Assembly (NCBI RefSeq): GCF_003610695.1
Contig: NZ_RAQH01000001.1
Location: forward strand, 620,001 to 684,000
DNA length: 64,000 nucleotides
Direction: 5' to 3'
Source of the DNA: Epilithonimonas arachidiradicis
GTDB lineage: Bacteria > Bacteroidota > Bacteroidia > Flavobacteriales > Weeksellaceae
The first letter of the stretch is position 1. Every line of letters begins with the position of its first letter. The position numbers were made by a program, and so were the translations under genes. This document shows, piece after piece, positions 25,800-34,964 of this stretch. A model generated the notes under the pieces. The model had not been told where the DNA came from. It ran no database searches and was given only the letters and a program-made list of their open reading frames with translations.

Positions 25800-26768
25800 T
25801 TATATTCCCAAACTTTCTCTTACTCTTTTTATTGTTTGATTTGCGATAACCCTGGTTTTTCCAGCACCTTCCTGTAGTTTTGCTTCCAACTCGTTCAGAT
25901 TATTCATATAATAAGTGAAGGTTTCTCTTTCCTTCTCAAATCTGGTTAAAATCAAATCTAATAATTCTTTTTTGGCGTGACCGTAACCATAATTCCCGGC
26001 TAAGTATTTGGCTCTCAATTCTTCAGTTTGTTCCGGTGTCGCAATTAATGAATAGATAGCAAAAACTTTATCTGTATCAGGATCTTTTGGATCTTCGAGA
26101 GGTGTAGAATCGGTTTCGATGGACATTACTTGTTTCTTTAATTCTTTTTCGGGCAAGAAAATATTAATAATATTGCCTCTGGATTTTGACATTTTATGTC
26201 CATCGATTCCCGGAACATATTTCGTATTTTCTTCCAGTTCGGCTTTTGGTAAAACAAAAACTTCACCCATCTGATTATTGAATCTGGATGCTACATCGCG
26301 TGCGATTTCCAAGTGTTGCAGCTGGTCTTTTCCCACGGGAACAATCTCTGCGTCATATAACAAAATATCTGCTGCCATCAGGATCGGATAAGTAAACAAT
26401 CCGGCATTGACATCCTGTAATCGGTCTGCTTTATCTTTGAAAGAATGTGCCAGAGTCAGTCTCTGGTAAGGGAAAAAGCACGACAAATGCCAGGATAATT
26501 CACAAGTTTCCGGAATGTCGCTTTGTCTGTAAAAAAATGTTTTTTCTGTATCCAGTCCGCAGGCAAGCCAAGCCGCAGCAATCTCGTAGGTGTTCTGCTT
26601 CAGTTTCTTTGCATCTTTGATTTGTGTTAAAGAATGCAGATTAGCAATGAACAAAAACGATTCGTTCTCTGCTTTTTTTGATAACTCGATTGCGGGAATA
26701 ATAGCTCCCAAAAGGTTTCCGAGATGTGGCGTACCCGTGGCTTGTATACCTGTAAGTATTCTTGACAT
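25800..26768 (-). CDS. trpS: Tryptophanyl-tRNA synthetase
   Basis: TrpS charges tRNA-Trp. The 322-residue class I synthetase has the HIGH-like motif in 'GTPHLGNLLGAI' (residues 12-23) and the KMSKS motif in 'DGHKMSKSRGN' (about 190-200). Tryptophan pocket residues around 'LTYPILMAADILLY'-like sequence ('LFTYPILMAADILL') are intact. Length is normal. Confidence 0.96.
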   Translation of the reverse strand: MSRILTGIQATGTPHLGNLLGAIIPAIELSKKAENESFLFIANLHSLTQIKDAKKLKQNTYEIAAAWLACGLDTEKTFFYRQSDIPETCELSWHLSCFFPYQRLTLAHSFKDKADRLQDVNAGLFTYPILMAADILLYDAEIVPVGKDQLQHLEIARDVASRFNNQMGEVFVLPKAELEENTKYVPGIDGHKMSKSRGNIINIFLPEKELKKQVMSIETDSTPLEDPKDPDTDKVFAIYSLIATPEQTEELRAKYLAGNYGYGHAKKELLDLILTRFEKERETFTYYMNNLNELEAKLQEGAGKTRVIANQTIKRVRESLGI

Positions 26769-26837
26769 TATAATTTTTTCAGATTGTAAAAATAAGAAAG
26801 ATAAAAAGTTTGGACAACTTAAAAAAAACGAAAGGAT

Positions 26838-27479
26838 TTATTTGATTTCAATCTTCTCGCCGCCGAACTTGGGTTCAACATTAAACCAAATATCCAAATA
26901 AGCCTTTGCCTTTGCAAAATATTCGCGGAGATTGGTTTTCAGTCCAGCATATTTGTTCACGTCTTTTGCATTGTATCCAAAAGCTTCTATCCCAAATTTT
27001 TGAGCCAAAAAAGCCGCCCGTTCATTGTGAAATTTCTGTGAAATGAAAATAACTTTGTTTTGTCCAAAAATCTCTTTGGCTCTCACAACAGAATCCAAAG
27101 TTCTGAAACCTGCAAAATCCTCATAGATTTTGTCAGCTGGAATTCCATTGGCAATAAGGTCAAGTTTCATCTGCTCAGGTTCGTTATAACCTTTTACAGA
27201 ATTGTCTCCGCTTACGATAATTGATTCTATTTTTCCAGATTTGTATAATTCTGTGGCAGCACCGATTCGGTATTTGAAATAAAGATTGGGATTTCCATTA
27301 CTCAGGCTTTTATTAGTTCCTAAGACTACTGCAGTTTTCACCTTCGGAAGGTCAGAAACCGAATACGAAATAAAAGACTCGCTGTCTTTTTTGATGGAAT
27401 AATTGGCAAAAACGATAAAAAGAAATCCTGCTACAATAAGCAACAGGAATATTTTGAGTAAGTTTTTAAGTAATTTCAT
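26838..27479 (-). CDS. SanA/YdcF-like envelope protein (DUF218)
   Basis: The 213-residue protein has one N-terminal membrane helix (residues 7-27, 'LLKIFLLLIVAGFLFIVFA') and a DUF218 domain with 'AVVLGTNKSLSNGNPN', 'IIVSGDNS' and 'FISQKFHNERAAFLA'. This fits SanA, the 'vancomycin high-temperature exclusion' group, whose E. coli member affects the envelope barrier. The C-terminal domain would be periplasmic. It lies 21 bases after lspA and may be cotranscribed with it. Confidence 0.85.
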   Translation of the reverse strand: MKLLKNLLKIFLLLIVAGFLFIVFANYSIKKDSESFISYSVSDLPKVKTAVVLGTNKSLSNGNPNLYFKYRIGAATELYKSGKIESIIVSGDNSVKGYNEPEQMKLDLIANGIPADKIYEDFAGFRTLDSVVRAKEIFGQNKVIFISQKFHNERAAFLAQKFGIEAFGYNAKDVNKYAGLKTNLREYFAKAKAYLDIWFNVEPKFGGEKIEIK

Positions 27480-27500
27480 TTGTGTTTAATTTAGAATTCT

Positions 27501-28145
27501 TTAAAAATCCAATCCATTGGGGAAAGCTTTCTTTCTGAAGATATACAAAAATAATGCACCCAGCGTAATAGAACTGTCCGCAACGTTAAAAATATACTTA
27601 AAGAATTCAATCCTGTTACCTCCAAAGATTGGAACCCAGTCCGGCCAGGTTGTATCAACCAGGGGAAAATGGAGCATATCTACCACACAGCCTTTCATCA
27701 GATCGGAATAACCGTGTCCGAATTGTGTCAGTTTAGAAATTCCGCCATAATCAATCCATCTTCCGGATTCTGCATCATAAAAAGTACCGCTGTCAAAAAT
27801 GACACCGTAGAAAATACCGTCAAAAACGTTGCCGATTGCGCCTGCAAATATCATCGCCATTGGAATGATCAGATAATTAGATGCACCTTCTCTCAACCAC
27901 TTTTTGAACAGAAAAACCATTCCGATTGCCAGGACGATTCTCAAAAGAATTAATGTGTATTTACCCCATAATCCGCCAAAGTGCAGACCATATGCCATCC
28001 CGGGATTTTCTACGAAAGTCAGTTTGAACCAGCTCAGTCCGAAAACGTTGATGCTTTCTCCAAGATAAAAATGAGTTTTAACATAGATTTTAGAAAACTG
28101 GTCTATTAATAGAATAAGAAAAGTGATGAGTACTATTTTTTTCAT
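27501..28145 (-). CDS. lspA: Lipoprotein signal peptidase (signal peptidase II)
   Basis: LspA cuts the signal peptide of lipidated prolipoproteins in the inner membrane. The two catalytic Asp motifs are present: 'GAIGNVFDGIFYGVIFD' and 'FNVADSSITLGALFL', and membrane helices are in the usual places. The loop between them is longer than in E. coli (214 versus 164 residues), which is normal in Bacteroidota. Its start overlaps the stop of the upstream small ORF by one base (TAATG). Confidence 0.93.
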   Translation of the reverse strand: MKKIVLITFLILLIDQFSKIYVKTHFYLGESINVFGLSWFKLTFVENPGMAYGLHFGGLWGKYTLILLRIVLAIGMVFLFKKWLREGASNYLIIPMAMIFAGAIGNVFDGIFYGVIFDSGTFYDAESGRWIDYGGISKLTQFGHGYSDLMKGCVVDMLHFPLVDTTWPDWVPIFGGNRIEFFKYIFNVADSSITLGALFLYIFRKKAFPNGLDF

Positions 28146-28336
28146 TACAATCCTTTGGGTTTTTGATTTTTATTAATTTTTTTCTCCTTTCTGTCGTTGA
28201 TTTTTTGAACCGTTTTCTTATTATGAAATTGATTTCTGGTATGAAATTTTTCAAACTCAATGCCCATGTCCTTCAATACGCTTTTCAGTGCTGTCAGTTC
28301 CATAGAGTTTTTTGGATGTACAATAATAGATTCCAT
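28145..28336 (-). CDS. Small basic protein of DUF2683 type
   Basis: The 63-residue product begins MESIIVHPKNSMELTALKSV, a pattern (short strand, then 'L.ALK..L..MGI.FE') typical of small DUF2683 proteins. These are often found beside toxin genes, but no toxin lies here. The basic tail is unusually rich in Lys and Asn. The gene is translationally coupled to lspA, so it may be a real operon member. Confidence 0.6.
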   Translation of the reverse strand: MESIIVHPKNSMELTALKSVLKDMGIEFEKFHTRNQFHNKKTVQKINDRKEKKINKNQKPKGL

Positions 28337-28397
28337 TGATTAAATTTTTGAGATCTGTTTCCTTCAAAAAGAGTTTTGCAAATGTAATTCAAATAAC

Positions 28398-28640
28398 TTA
28401 TTTCTTGGACAATTCGTCCAGTCTTTTGCGTTCTTTTTGCGTCAGATCATTTAGACCGTTTTTTCCAATTTTGCTTAGAAGACGATCAATCTCGTCTTGT
28501 CTTTGTTTTCGCTGGGCATTATACTCATCATCAATGGAATAATATTTTTGTCCGGGCTTGAAGATGTTTTTTACCGATTGATTTCTGCTTACAGCAAAAC
28601 CAACTGCTGCAATCAGAAGTAGAATAATTAGAATTGTCAT
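28398..28640 (-). CDS. Small membrane-anchored protein with a DUF6576-like tail
   Basis: The 80-residue product has an N-terminal membrane helix (residues 2-17, 'TILIILLLIAAVGFAV') and a charged cytoplasmic part with 'RQDEIDRLLSKIGKNGLNDLTQKERKRLDELS'-type helical pattern (quoted only in part: 'EIDRLLSKIGKNGL'). Similar helical tails occur at the end of rhomboid proteases in Bacteroidota, where they are called DUF6576. This gene carries the tail on a single anchor. Function unknown. Confidence 0.6.
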   Translation of the reverse strand: MTILIILLLIAAVGFAVSRNQSVKNIFKPGQKYYSIDDEYNAQRKQRQDEIDRLLSKIGKNGLNDLTQKERKRLDELSKK

Positions 28641-28655
28641 TTTTGTTATAAGAAA

Positions 28656-28698
28656 AAAGTCCCAATTTCCAATCTTTAGAATCAGAAATTCGGACTTT
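28656..28698 (-). terminator. Terminator of the DksA-like gene
   Basis: AAAGTCC followed by AATTTC pairs with GAAATT and GGACTTT, with one unpaired base in each arm, and the minus strand continues with a T run. It lies 20 bases after the stop codon. Confidence 0.75.
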
Positions 28699-28718
28699 GA
28701 GTTTTGATAAACAGTGAT

Positions 28719-29099
28719 TTATCTTTGCATATTCTTAGCCTCAATGCTAAGTGTGGCGTGCGGAACAGCCTGGAGCCTTTCTTTTGGAATTAGTTTTCCA
28801 GTCACTCTGCAGATACCGTAAGTTTTGTTCTCGATTCTGATGAGCGCGTGTTTCAAATCACGCACAAACTTTTCCTGTCTCGAAGCTAAAATAGCATTCT
28901 GTTCTTTACTCAGTGTTTCAGCGCCTTCTTCAAAAGCTTTGAAAGTTGGCGACGTATCATCCGTTCCGTTATTTTGATTATTAATAAAACTCTCTTTTAT
29001 AAGACCAAGGTCGTTTTCAGCTTTTGCGATTTTGTCTTGAATCAGTTTCTTGAATTCCTGAAGTTCAGCATCGCTATATCGTAATTTTTCGTCAGCCAT
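28719..29099 (-). CDS. DksA/TraR-family protein with a lost zinc finger
   Basis: The 126-residue protein has the coiled coil (about residues 8-60) and the C-terminal fold of DksA/TraR, with 'YGICRVTGKLIPKERLQAVP' at 95-114. Of the four zinc-binding Cys only the first is left; the others are Thr, Thr/Leu and Ile, as in 'ATLSIEAKN'. This form seems widespread in Bacteroidota. It would bind RNA polymerase and modulate rRNA promoters with ppGpp, if the role of DksA is kept. The Asp pair at the coiled-coil tip ('NGTDDTSP') is present. Confidence 0.85.
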   Translation of the reverse strand: MADEKLRYSDAELQEFKKLIQDKIAKAENDLGLIKESFINNQNNGTDDTSPTFKAFEEGAETLSKEQNAILASRQEKFVRDLKHALIRIENKTYGICRVTGKLIPKERLQAVPHATLSIEAKNMQR

Positions 29100-29217
29100 T
29101 TCCAGCGGTTATTTATTGTTTAACTTTTATTCTATTTATTATCATGCATTTTTTCAATCAGCAAGAATAAAGATAAAATTTGAAAATAATCCAGTTAAAA
29201 ATTCAATTAACAAATCC

Positions 29218-32200
29218 TTAATAATAAAGCAATATGGATTGTATTTTCTCAATTTTTACTTTGAATTTTTCTTCATCTATCTCTATTTCTTCATAATTTG
29301 AAAGTGAATTTACAAAATCTATTTTATCCGACAATACTTCCGTAGAAATATATGCATCATTGTTGATAAATTCCTGTCGGAAAGGGCAGGATTCTTCCAA
29401 TTGGATTGATATTCTGTCCGTTAATTCAAAATCTTTGTCTTTTCTCAAGTTTTGAACTCTGTTGATGAATTCTCTTGCGATTCCTTCCGATTTCAGTTCG
29501 TCCGTAAGTATCAAATCTAATGCCACTGTGATTTTTCCTTCGCTTGCAACGGTCCAGCCTGGGATGTCTTTTGTGGAAATTTCAACATCTTCTATCGTAA
29601 TTTCGTATCCTTCAACCTCTGTTTTTCCTGATTTTTCAAATTCAGCAATCTGTTCAGAACTGAAGTTTGAAATCTCTCCAGCAACCGTTTTCATATCTTT
29701 TCCAAGACGTGAACCCAATGTTTTGAAATTAGGTTTTATTTGTTTTACGATGAGATGCGATGCTTCTTCTGCGTTGATGAGTTGTAATTCTTTAACGTTC
29801 ACTTCTTGTTTAATTAATTCTGAAACTGCCAGAATCTGCTCTTCTGTCTTTTTGTCCAAAACAGGAATCATCACTTTCTGAAGCGGTTGGCGAACTTTGA
29901 TATTTTCTTTTTTTCTCAATGAAAAAACCATCGATGTTATCTGCTGAGCCAGATGGGTTTTCTCAACCAAATCCTGGTCAATCAAACTTTCATCTGCAAC
30001 AGGGAAATCCGTCAGGTGAACAGAGTTTACCAAATCTCTTCCGGTTACTTTGTTCAAATCCTGGAACAATTGATCCATAAAGAATGGTGCAATTGGTGCA
30101 GACAATTTAGCAACAGTTTCAAGACAAGTGTATAAAGTCTGATAAGCGGAAATTTTGTCATCGGAATAATCGCCTTTCCAAAAACGTCTTCTGCATAGTC
30201 TCACGTACCAATTGGACAGGTTATCATTAACAAACGTATTGATTGCTCTCGATGCTTTTGTAGGTTCGTAATCTTCGTAGAAAGATTTTACTTCTTTGAT
30301 TAATAAGTTTAATTCGGATAAAATCCAACGATCAATTTCCGGGCGGTTTTCTACATTGCTTTCAAGATATTTGAAACCATCAACATTAGCATACAAAGCA
30401 AAGAAAGAATAAGTGTTGTAAAGTGTTCCGAAGAATTTTCTCCTCACTTCATCAATTCCTTCAATATCGAATTTTAAGTTTTCCCAAGGATTCGCGTTCG
30501 AAATCATATACCAACGCGTTGCATCTGGTCCGTAAACCGCCAGCGTTTCGAACGGATCAACAGCGTTCCCCAAACGTTTAGACATTTTTTGTCCGTTTTT
30601 GTCTAAGACCAAACCATTTGACACTACATTTTTATAAGCGACTGAGTCGAAAACCGTAGTTGCGATGGCGTGCAAAGTATAGAACCAGCCACGAGTCTGG
30701 TCAACGCCTTCCGCGATAAAATCTGCCGGGAACGCTTTGTTGTTATCAACTTGCTCTTTGTTTTCAAAAGGATAGTGCAATTGCGCATAAGGCATCGAAC
30801 CGGAATCGAACCATACATCAATCAAATCGCTTTCGCGCTTCATAGGTTTTCCGGAAGCTGAAACCAGCGTAATTTGGTCTACGATATTTTTATGAAGGTC
30901 AACCTTAGCATAATTTTCCTCCGACATATCACCAATCACAAAACCTTTGAAAGGATTTTCTTTTTGGAAACCAGCTTGGATTGATTTTTCGATTTCGTTG
31001 TATAATTCCTCAACAGAACCGATTAAAACTTCTTCTTTTTTGTCATCTGTTCTCCAAATCGGTAACGGAATTCCCCAATATCTTGAGCGGGAAAGGTTCC
31101 AGTCGTTGGCATTTTTCAACCAATTTCCGAAACGGCCTTCACCTGTAGATTTTGGCTTCCAGTTGATGGTTTCATTCAAATCGAACATTCTATCTTTCAC
31201 ATCTGTTACTTTGATGAACCAGGAATCCAACGGATAGTACAACAATGGCTCATCGGTTCTCCAACTGTGCGGATAACTGTGGACATATTTTTCAACCTTG
31301 AAAGCTTTGTTTTCTTTTCTTAATTTAAGTGCAATTCTCTCATCTACGGACAAATAGACTTTTAAATCCGAGATGATCGATTTTAATTTCTCTTTCTGAA
31401 TGTTAAATTCTGCAGTTTTTTCGTCATCATTAAGATATTCAGACTTCACATATTCATTTGCAAAACCGTAGATCTCATCATTAACAACCGATAAGAATCG
31501 ACCTTGCAAATCTACCAAAGGAACCGGATTTCCATTCTCATCCAAAACCAACATTGGCGGAACTTCTGGCGAAGCTTCTTTTGCAACTTTTGCATCATCT
31601 GCACCAAAAGTTGGAGCTGTGTGAACGATTCCCGTTCCGTCTTCCGTTGTTACGAAATCTCCTGAAATTACTCTAAATGCATTTTCTGGATTTTGGTAAG
31701 GTAAAGCGTAATCTAAAAGTTGCTCATATTTGATTCCAACCAGATCAGCACCTTTGAATTCGGCTAAAATCTGATAAGGAATTGTTTTGCTTTCTGAAGT
31801 ATAGTTCGCGAAATCTTCATCGGTTCCTTCAATATATTTCTTTCCAAATTGTTTCCCAACCAAAGGTTTAGCCAAAACAATATTGATCGGCTCAAATGTA
31901 TATTGATTAAAAGTCTTAACCAAAACATAATCGATTTTTGGACCAACAGTCAAAGCAGTGTTTGATGGCAAAGTCCAAGGCGTCGTTGTCCAAGCCAAGA
32001 AATGAACATCGCCAAAACCTTGTAAAAATGAAGGCAAAGTTTCCGGCAAAGTTTTGAACTGGGCTACAACAGTCGTGTCCGTCACATCACGGTAAGCGCC
32101 AGGCTGATTCACTTCGTGAGAAGATAATCCAGTTCCAGCTTTCGGAGAATAAGGCTGAATTGTGTAACCTTTGTAGATGAGACCTTTGTCATACATCTGC

Positions 32201-32694
32201 TTCAAAAGCCACCAAACGGTTTCCATATATTTTGGTTGGTAAGTTACATATGGATTTTCCATATCGACCCAGTAACCAATTTTTTCGGTCATATCGTTCC
32301 AAACGTCGGTGTAACGCATCACGGCATTTTTACAAGCCTCGTTATATTCCTCGATTGTTATTTTTTTACCGATGTCTTCTTTAGTAATTCCCAATTCTTT
32401 TTCCACACCCAATTCTACAGGAAGTCCGTGCGTGTCCCAACCGGCTTTACGGAAAACCCGTTTCCCGTTTTGCGTCTGGTAACGGCAAAAAATATCCTTA
32501 ATCGCTCTTGCCATAACGTGGTGAATTCCAGGCATTCCGTTGGCGGAAGGCGGTCCTTCGTAAAAAACAAACTCCGGTTGTCCTTCACGAAGTTCTACGG
32601 ATTTTTTGAAAGTGTCGTTATTTTTCCAAAATTCTGCAATGTTTTTAGCAGTTTCGGTAAGGCTAAGATTTTTATATTCGGTAAACTTGCTCAT
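29218..32694 (-). CDS. ileS: Isoleucyl-tRNA synthetase
   Basis: IleS charges tRNA-Ile. The 1158-residue protein has the HIGH-like 'GMPGIHHVMARAI' (about residue 55), an editing domain insert with 'TTEDGTGIVHTAPTFGADD', the 'DVWFDSGSMPY' region, and 'KMSKRLGN' as the KMSKS motif. Length over 1100 and KMSKR fit the eukaryote-like type 2 IleS, which is often less sensitive to mupirocin. No promoter motif could be fixed in the short 5' region. It is a single gene. Confidence 0.95.
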   Translation of the reverse strand: MSKFTEYKNLSLTETAKNIAEFWKNNDTFKKSVELREGQPEFVFYEGPPSANGMPGIHHVMARAIKDIFCRYQTQNGKRVFRKAGWDTHGLPVELGVEKELGITKEDIGKKITIEEYNEACKNAVMRYTDVWNDMTEKIGYWVDMENPYVTYQPKYMETVWWLLKQMYDKGLIYKGYTIQPYSPKAGTGLSSHEVNQPGAYRDVTDTTVVAQFKTLPETLPSFLQGFGDVHFLAWTTTPWTLPSNTALTVGPKIDYVLVKTFNQYTFEPINIVLAKPLVGKQFGKKYIEGTDEDFANYTSESKTIPYQILAEFKGADLVGIKYEQLLDYALPYQNPENAFRVISGDFVTTEDGTGIVHTAPTFGADDAKVAKEASPEVPPMLVLDENGNPVPLVDLQGRFLSVVNDEIYGFANEYVKSEYLNDDEKTAEFNIQKEKLKSIISDLKVYLSVDERIALKLRKENKAFKVEKYVHSYPHSWRTDEPLLYYPLDSWFIKVTDVKDRMFDLNETINWKPKSTGEGRFGNWLKNANDWNLSRSRYWGIPLPIWRTDDKKEEVLIGSVEELYNEIEKSIQAGFQKENPFKGFVIGDMSEENYAKVDLHKNIVDQITLVSASGKPMKRESDLIDVWFDSGSMPYAQLHYPFENKEQVDNNKAFPADFIAEGVDQTRGWFYTLHAIATTVFDSVAYKNVVSNGLVLDKNGQKMSKRLGNAVDPFETLAVYGPDATRWYMISNANPWENLKFDIEGIDEVRRKFFGTLYNTYSFFALYANVDGFKYLESNVENRPEIDRWILSELNLLIKEVKSFYEDYEPTKASRAINTFVNDNLSNWYVRLCRRRFWKGDYSDDKISAYQTLYTCLETVAKLSAPIAPFFMDQLFQDLNKVTGRDLVNSVHLTDFPVADESLIDQDLVEKTHLAQQITSMVFSLRKKENIKVRQPLQKVMIPVLDKKTEEQILAVSELIKQEVNVKELQLINAEEASHLIVKQIKPNFKTLGSRLGKDMKTVAGEISNFSSEQIAEFEKSGKTEVEGYEITIEDVEISTKDIPGWTVASEGKITVALDLILTDELKSEGIAREFINRVQNLRKDKDFELTDRISIQLEESCPFRQEFINNDAYISTEVLSDKIDFVNSLSNYEEIEIDEEKFKVKIEKIQSILLYY

Positions 32695-32852
32695 TTTTAA
32701 TGTGTCAAATCTGTTTCTTGTAGATTAAGTTTGCGAATTTAGTGATTTTTGTCGATTTTTAGCACATCTTTTGGCTGGTTTTTGAATGTTAAAAACTTCA
32801 AATTCAGAATCATAAAATTGTATTATGTTTTATAAATTTGTGACTTATATAA

Positions 32853-32977
32853 AACCACAAAAGGCACAAAAGAAATAATTGTTTAAAGGAATCAAGGAGT
32901 GAAAAAGTTAGTCCTATCCTTTCTCTTTTTGCATTTTTGGAATGTTAAGAAAAAAAACTTATGTGGCTTTTGTGGTT
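32853..32977. repeat. Dispersed inverted-repeat element, copy B
   Basis: Left arm AACCACAAAAGGCACAAAAG (32853-32872) and right arm CTTATGTGGCTTTTGTGGTT (32958-32977) are imperfect inverted copies with about 85 bases between. The element lies between ileS and the adenylating enzyme. The remaining intergenic DNA (32695-33003) shows no gene. Confidence 0.7.
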
Positions 32978-33003
32978 AATGAAAATTTAAAAAATTATAA
33001 TCC

Positions 33004-34299
33004 TTGGAACTATACCCAATTATTGAAAAATCAGATTCAGATTCAATCAAAAGCTTTCAGGAAGGCAAATTGAGAGAGCTGTTGATTTATCTGGAAAATC
33101 ATTCGCCTTATTATCAGAAGCTTTTTAAAGAAAATAATATCGATATAAGTCATATTAATTTTTTAGAAGACCTACAGAAAATCCCTACGACTTCTAAAAA
33201 TGATATTCAACAGAATAATGATGATTTTTTCTGTGTTCCGCAAAACGAGATTGTTGATTATAGTACGACCTCGGGAACTTTGGGTGATCCTGTAACTTTC
33301 GGACTTTCGGATAAAGATTTGGAGAGATTAGCTTATAACGAAGCCATTTCTTTTGCCTGTGCAGGTGTTAAGAAAGGTGATGTTGTGCAAATGATTACGA
33401 CCATTGATAAAAGATTTATGGCCGGTTTGGCTTATTTTCTAGGACTCAGAAAAATGGGCGCAAGTGTCGTGAGAATGGGACCCGGAATTCCGGAATTGCA
33501 ATGGGATTCGATTTTCAGATACAAGCCAAAATATTTGATAACCGTTCCATCTTTTCTTTTGAAAATGATAGATTACGCTGAGAAACATCATATTGATTAT
33601 AAAAACTCCAGCGTTTACGGCGCAATTTGTATTGGAGAAGGACTCAAAAATCAGGATTTTAGCGATAATATTCTTTCGAAGAAAATTAAAGAAAGATGGA
33701 ATATTCAGTTGTTTTCTACTTATGCTTCAACAGAAATGAGCACGGCTTTTACGGAATGTGAGTTTCAAGTTGGTGGACATCATCATCCGGAATTAATTAT
33801 CACTGAGATTCTTGATGAAAACGAAAATCCTGTAAAAGAAGGAGAAAGTGGAGAACTGACAATTACAACTTTGGGTGTTGAAGCACTTCCGTTGTTGAGA
33901 TTCAAAACCGGAGATCTTGTGAAGGCGCATTACGAACCGTGTAAATGTGGTAGAAATACAATGCGCTTAAGTCCTGTTATCGGAAGAAAACAACAAATGA
34001 TTAAGTACAAAGGAACGACACTTTATCCACCGGCGATGAATGATATTCTGAATGATTTTAATAATATTTTATGTTATCAGATCGTTATTCAGTCGGATGA
34101 AATCGGCTTGGATGAGATCATTATCAAATTAAGTACAGACAATGAGGATGAGAATTTTGTAAATGAAGTCAGAGATCATTTCCGGGCGAAATTGAGAGTG
34201 AGCCCGAAGATTGAAGTTGTGGATTTTGATGTATTGTCGAAAAATGTCTTTAATCCAAACAGCAGGAAACCAATTAATTTTATAGATTTACGAGCTTAA
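33004..34299 (+). CDS. Adenylate-forming enzyme of the phenylacetate-CoA ligase (PaaK) family
   Basis: The 431-residue protein activates an aromatic acid with ATP. It has the PaaK-type core with 'DYSTTSGTLGDPVTFGLS' (P-loop, residues about 82-99), 'YASTEMSTAFTEC', and 'RFKTGDLVKAHYEPCKCGRN', which holds paired Cys typical of the family. In a flexirubin locus the likely substrate is 4-coumarate made by the ammonia-lyase below; the acyl group would pass to CoA or ACP. Start codon is TTG at 33004; the only upstream ATG in reach is followed at once by a stop. Confidence 0.85.
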   Translation: MELYPIIEKSDSDSIKSFQEGKLRELLIYLENHSPYYQKLFKENNIDISHINFLEDLQKIPTTSKNDIQQNNDDFFCVPQNEIVDYSTTSGTLGDPVTFGLSDKDLERLAYNEAISFACAGVKKGDVVQMITTIDKRFMAGLAYFLGLRKMGASVVRMGPGIPELQWDSIFRYKPKYLITVPSFLLKMIDYAEKHHIDYKNSSVYGAICIGEGLKNQDFSDNILSKKIKERWNIQLFSTYASTEMSTAFTECEFQVGGHHHPELIITEILDENENPVKEGESGELTITTLGVEALPLLRFKTGDLVKAHYEPCKCGRNTMRLSPVIGRKQQMIKYKGTTLYPPAMNDILNDFNNILCYQIVIQSDEIGLDEIIIKLSTDNEDENFVNEVRDHFRAKLRVSPKIEVVDFDVLSKNVFNPNSRKPINFIDLRA

Positions 34300-34320
34300 A
34301 ATTATATTCAATAAAAAACT

Positions 34321-34920
34321 ATGAAAAAACTCTTATTACTAGGATTAGTATCTGTGTCGACTTTTGTAATGTCACAGAAAATGAAAGTCGTATCTGGAAA
34401 TTTTGATTTTCTTAAAGGAGAAAAAGAGCTAAATCTACAAATGGATTACAACCAAATGAAATTCTATAAGGAAAACATGGATGAATCGGATTATATTGCT
34501 AAACAGGAGAAAGATATCCAAAAAGCGAATAAAAATCCTGAAGAATTTACAAAATGGAAAAAAGATTGGGAATATTCCAAAAATACCCAGTTTGTTGATA
34601 AATTTTTGGCTTCTATGAATAAAAATACAGACATCAAAACATCTGTAAATAATAAAAAAGCTAAATATACTCTTGTTGCTCAAACGGTTTGGATATATCC
34701 AGGTTGGTTTGCCGGTGTGATGAATCAGCCTTCTAAAGTAAGTATGATTTTAAAATTTGTGGAAACATCGAACCCTTCAAATGTTCTTTTAGAGATTGAT
34801 AGTAAAAATGCGCCAGGAGACAATTTTGTTGGCCTTCCAAATAATAATGACAGAATATCTGAAAGTTATGCCAAAACGGCTAAAACCTTAGCTAATATGA
34901 TTGATAAAAAAGTAAAATAA
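34321..34920 (+). CDS. Secreted hypothetical protein in the flexirubin locus
   Basis: The 199-residue product has a signal peptide (MKKLLLLGLVSVSTFVMSQ, cleavage after Ser18 or Gln19). The mature part is rich in Lys, Asn and Asp with a central 'VWIYPGWFAGVMNQPSKVSM' stretch. It reads like a single-domain periplasmic binding or assembly protein. I do not recognise the family. It follows the adenylating enzyme by 21 bases and shares its terminator, so the two form one unit. Confidence 0.6.
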   Translation: MKKLLLLGLVSVSTFVMSQKMKVVSGNFDFLKGEKELNLQMDYNQMKFYKENMDESDYIAKQEKDIQKANKNPEEFTKWKKDWEYSKNTQFVDKFLASMNKNTDIKTSVNNKKAKYTLVAQTVWIYPGWFAGVMNQPSKVSMILKFVETSNPSNVLLEIDSKNAPGDNFVGLPNNNDRISESYAKTAKTLANMIDKKVK

Positions 34921-34938
34921 TTAAATTATACTTTATGA

Positions 34939-34964
34939 AAAGACCGCCAATCGCGGTCTTTTTT
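34939..34964. terminator. Bidirectional terminator
   Basis: AAAGACCGC and GCGGTCTTT form a 9-bp perfect stem with a 5-base loop, followed by TTT. It ends the unit at 33004-34920 and, on the other strand, the FAD enzyme gene, whose stop lies right beside it. Confidence 0.85.

Noticed and set aside
30624-31946. Several ORFs inside ileS on both strands
   Set aside because: All are shadows; ileS is uninterrupted with all class I motifs.
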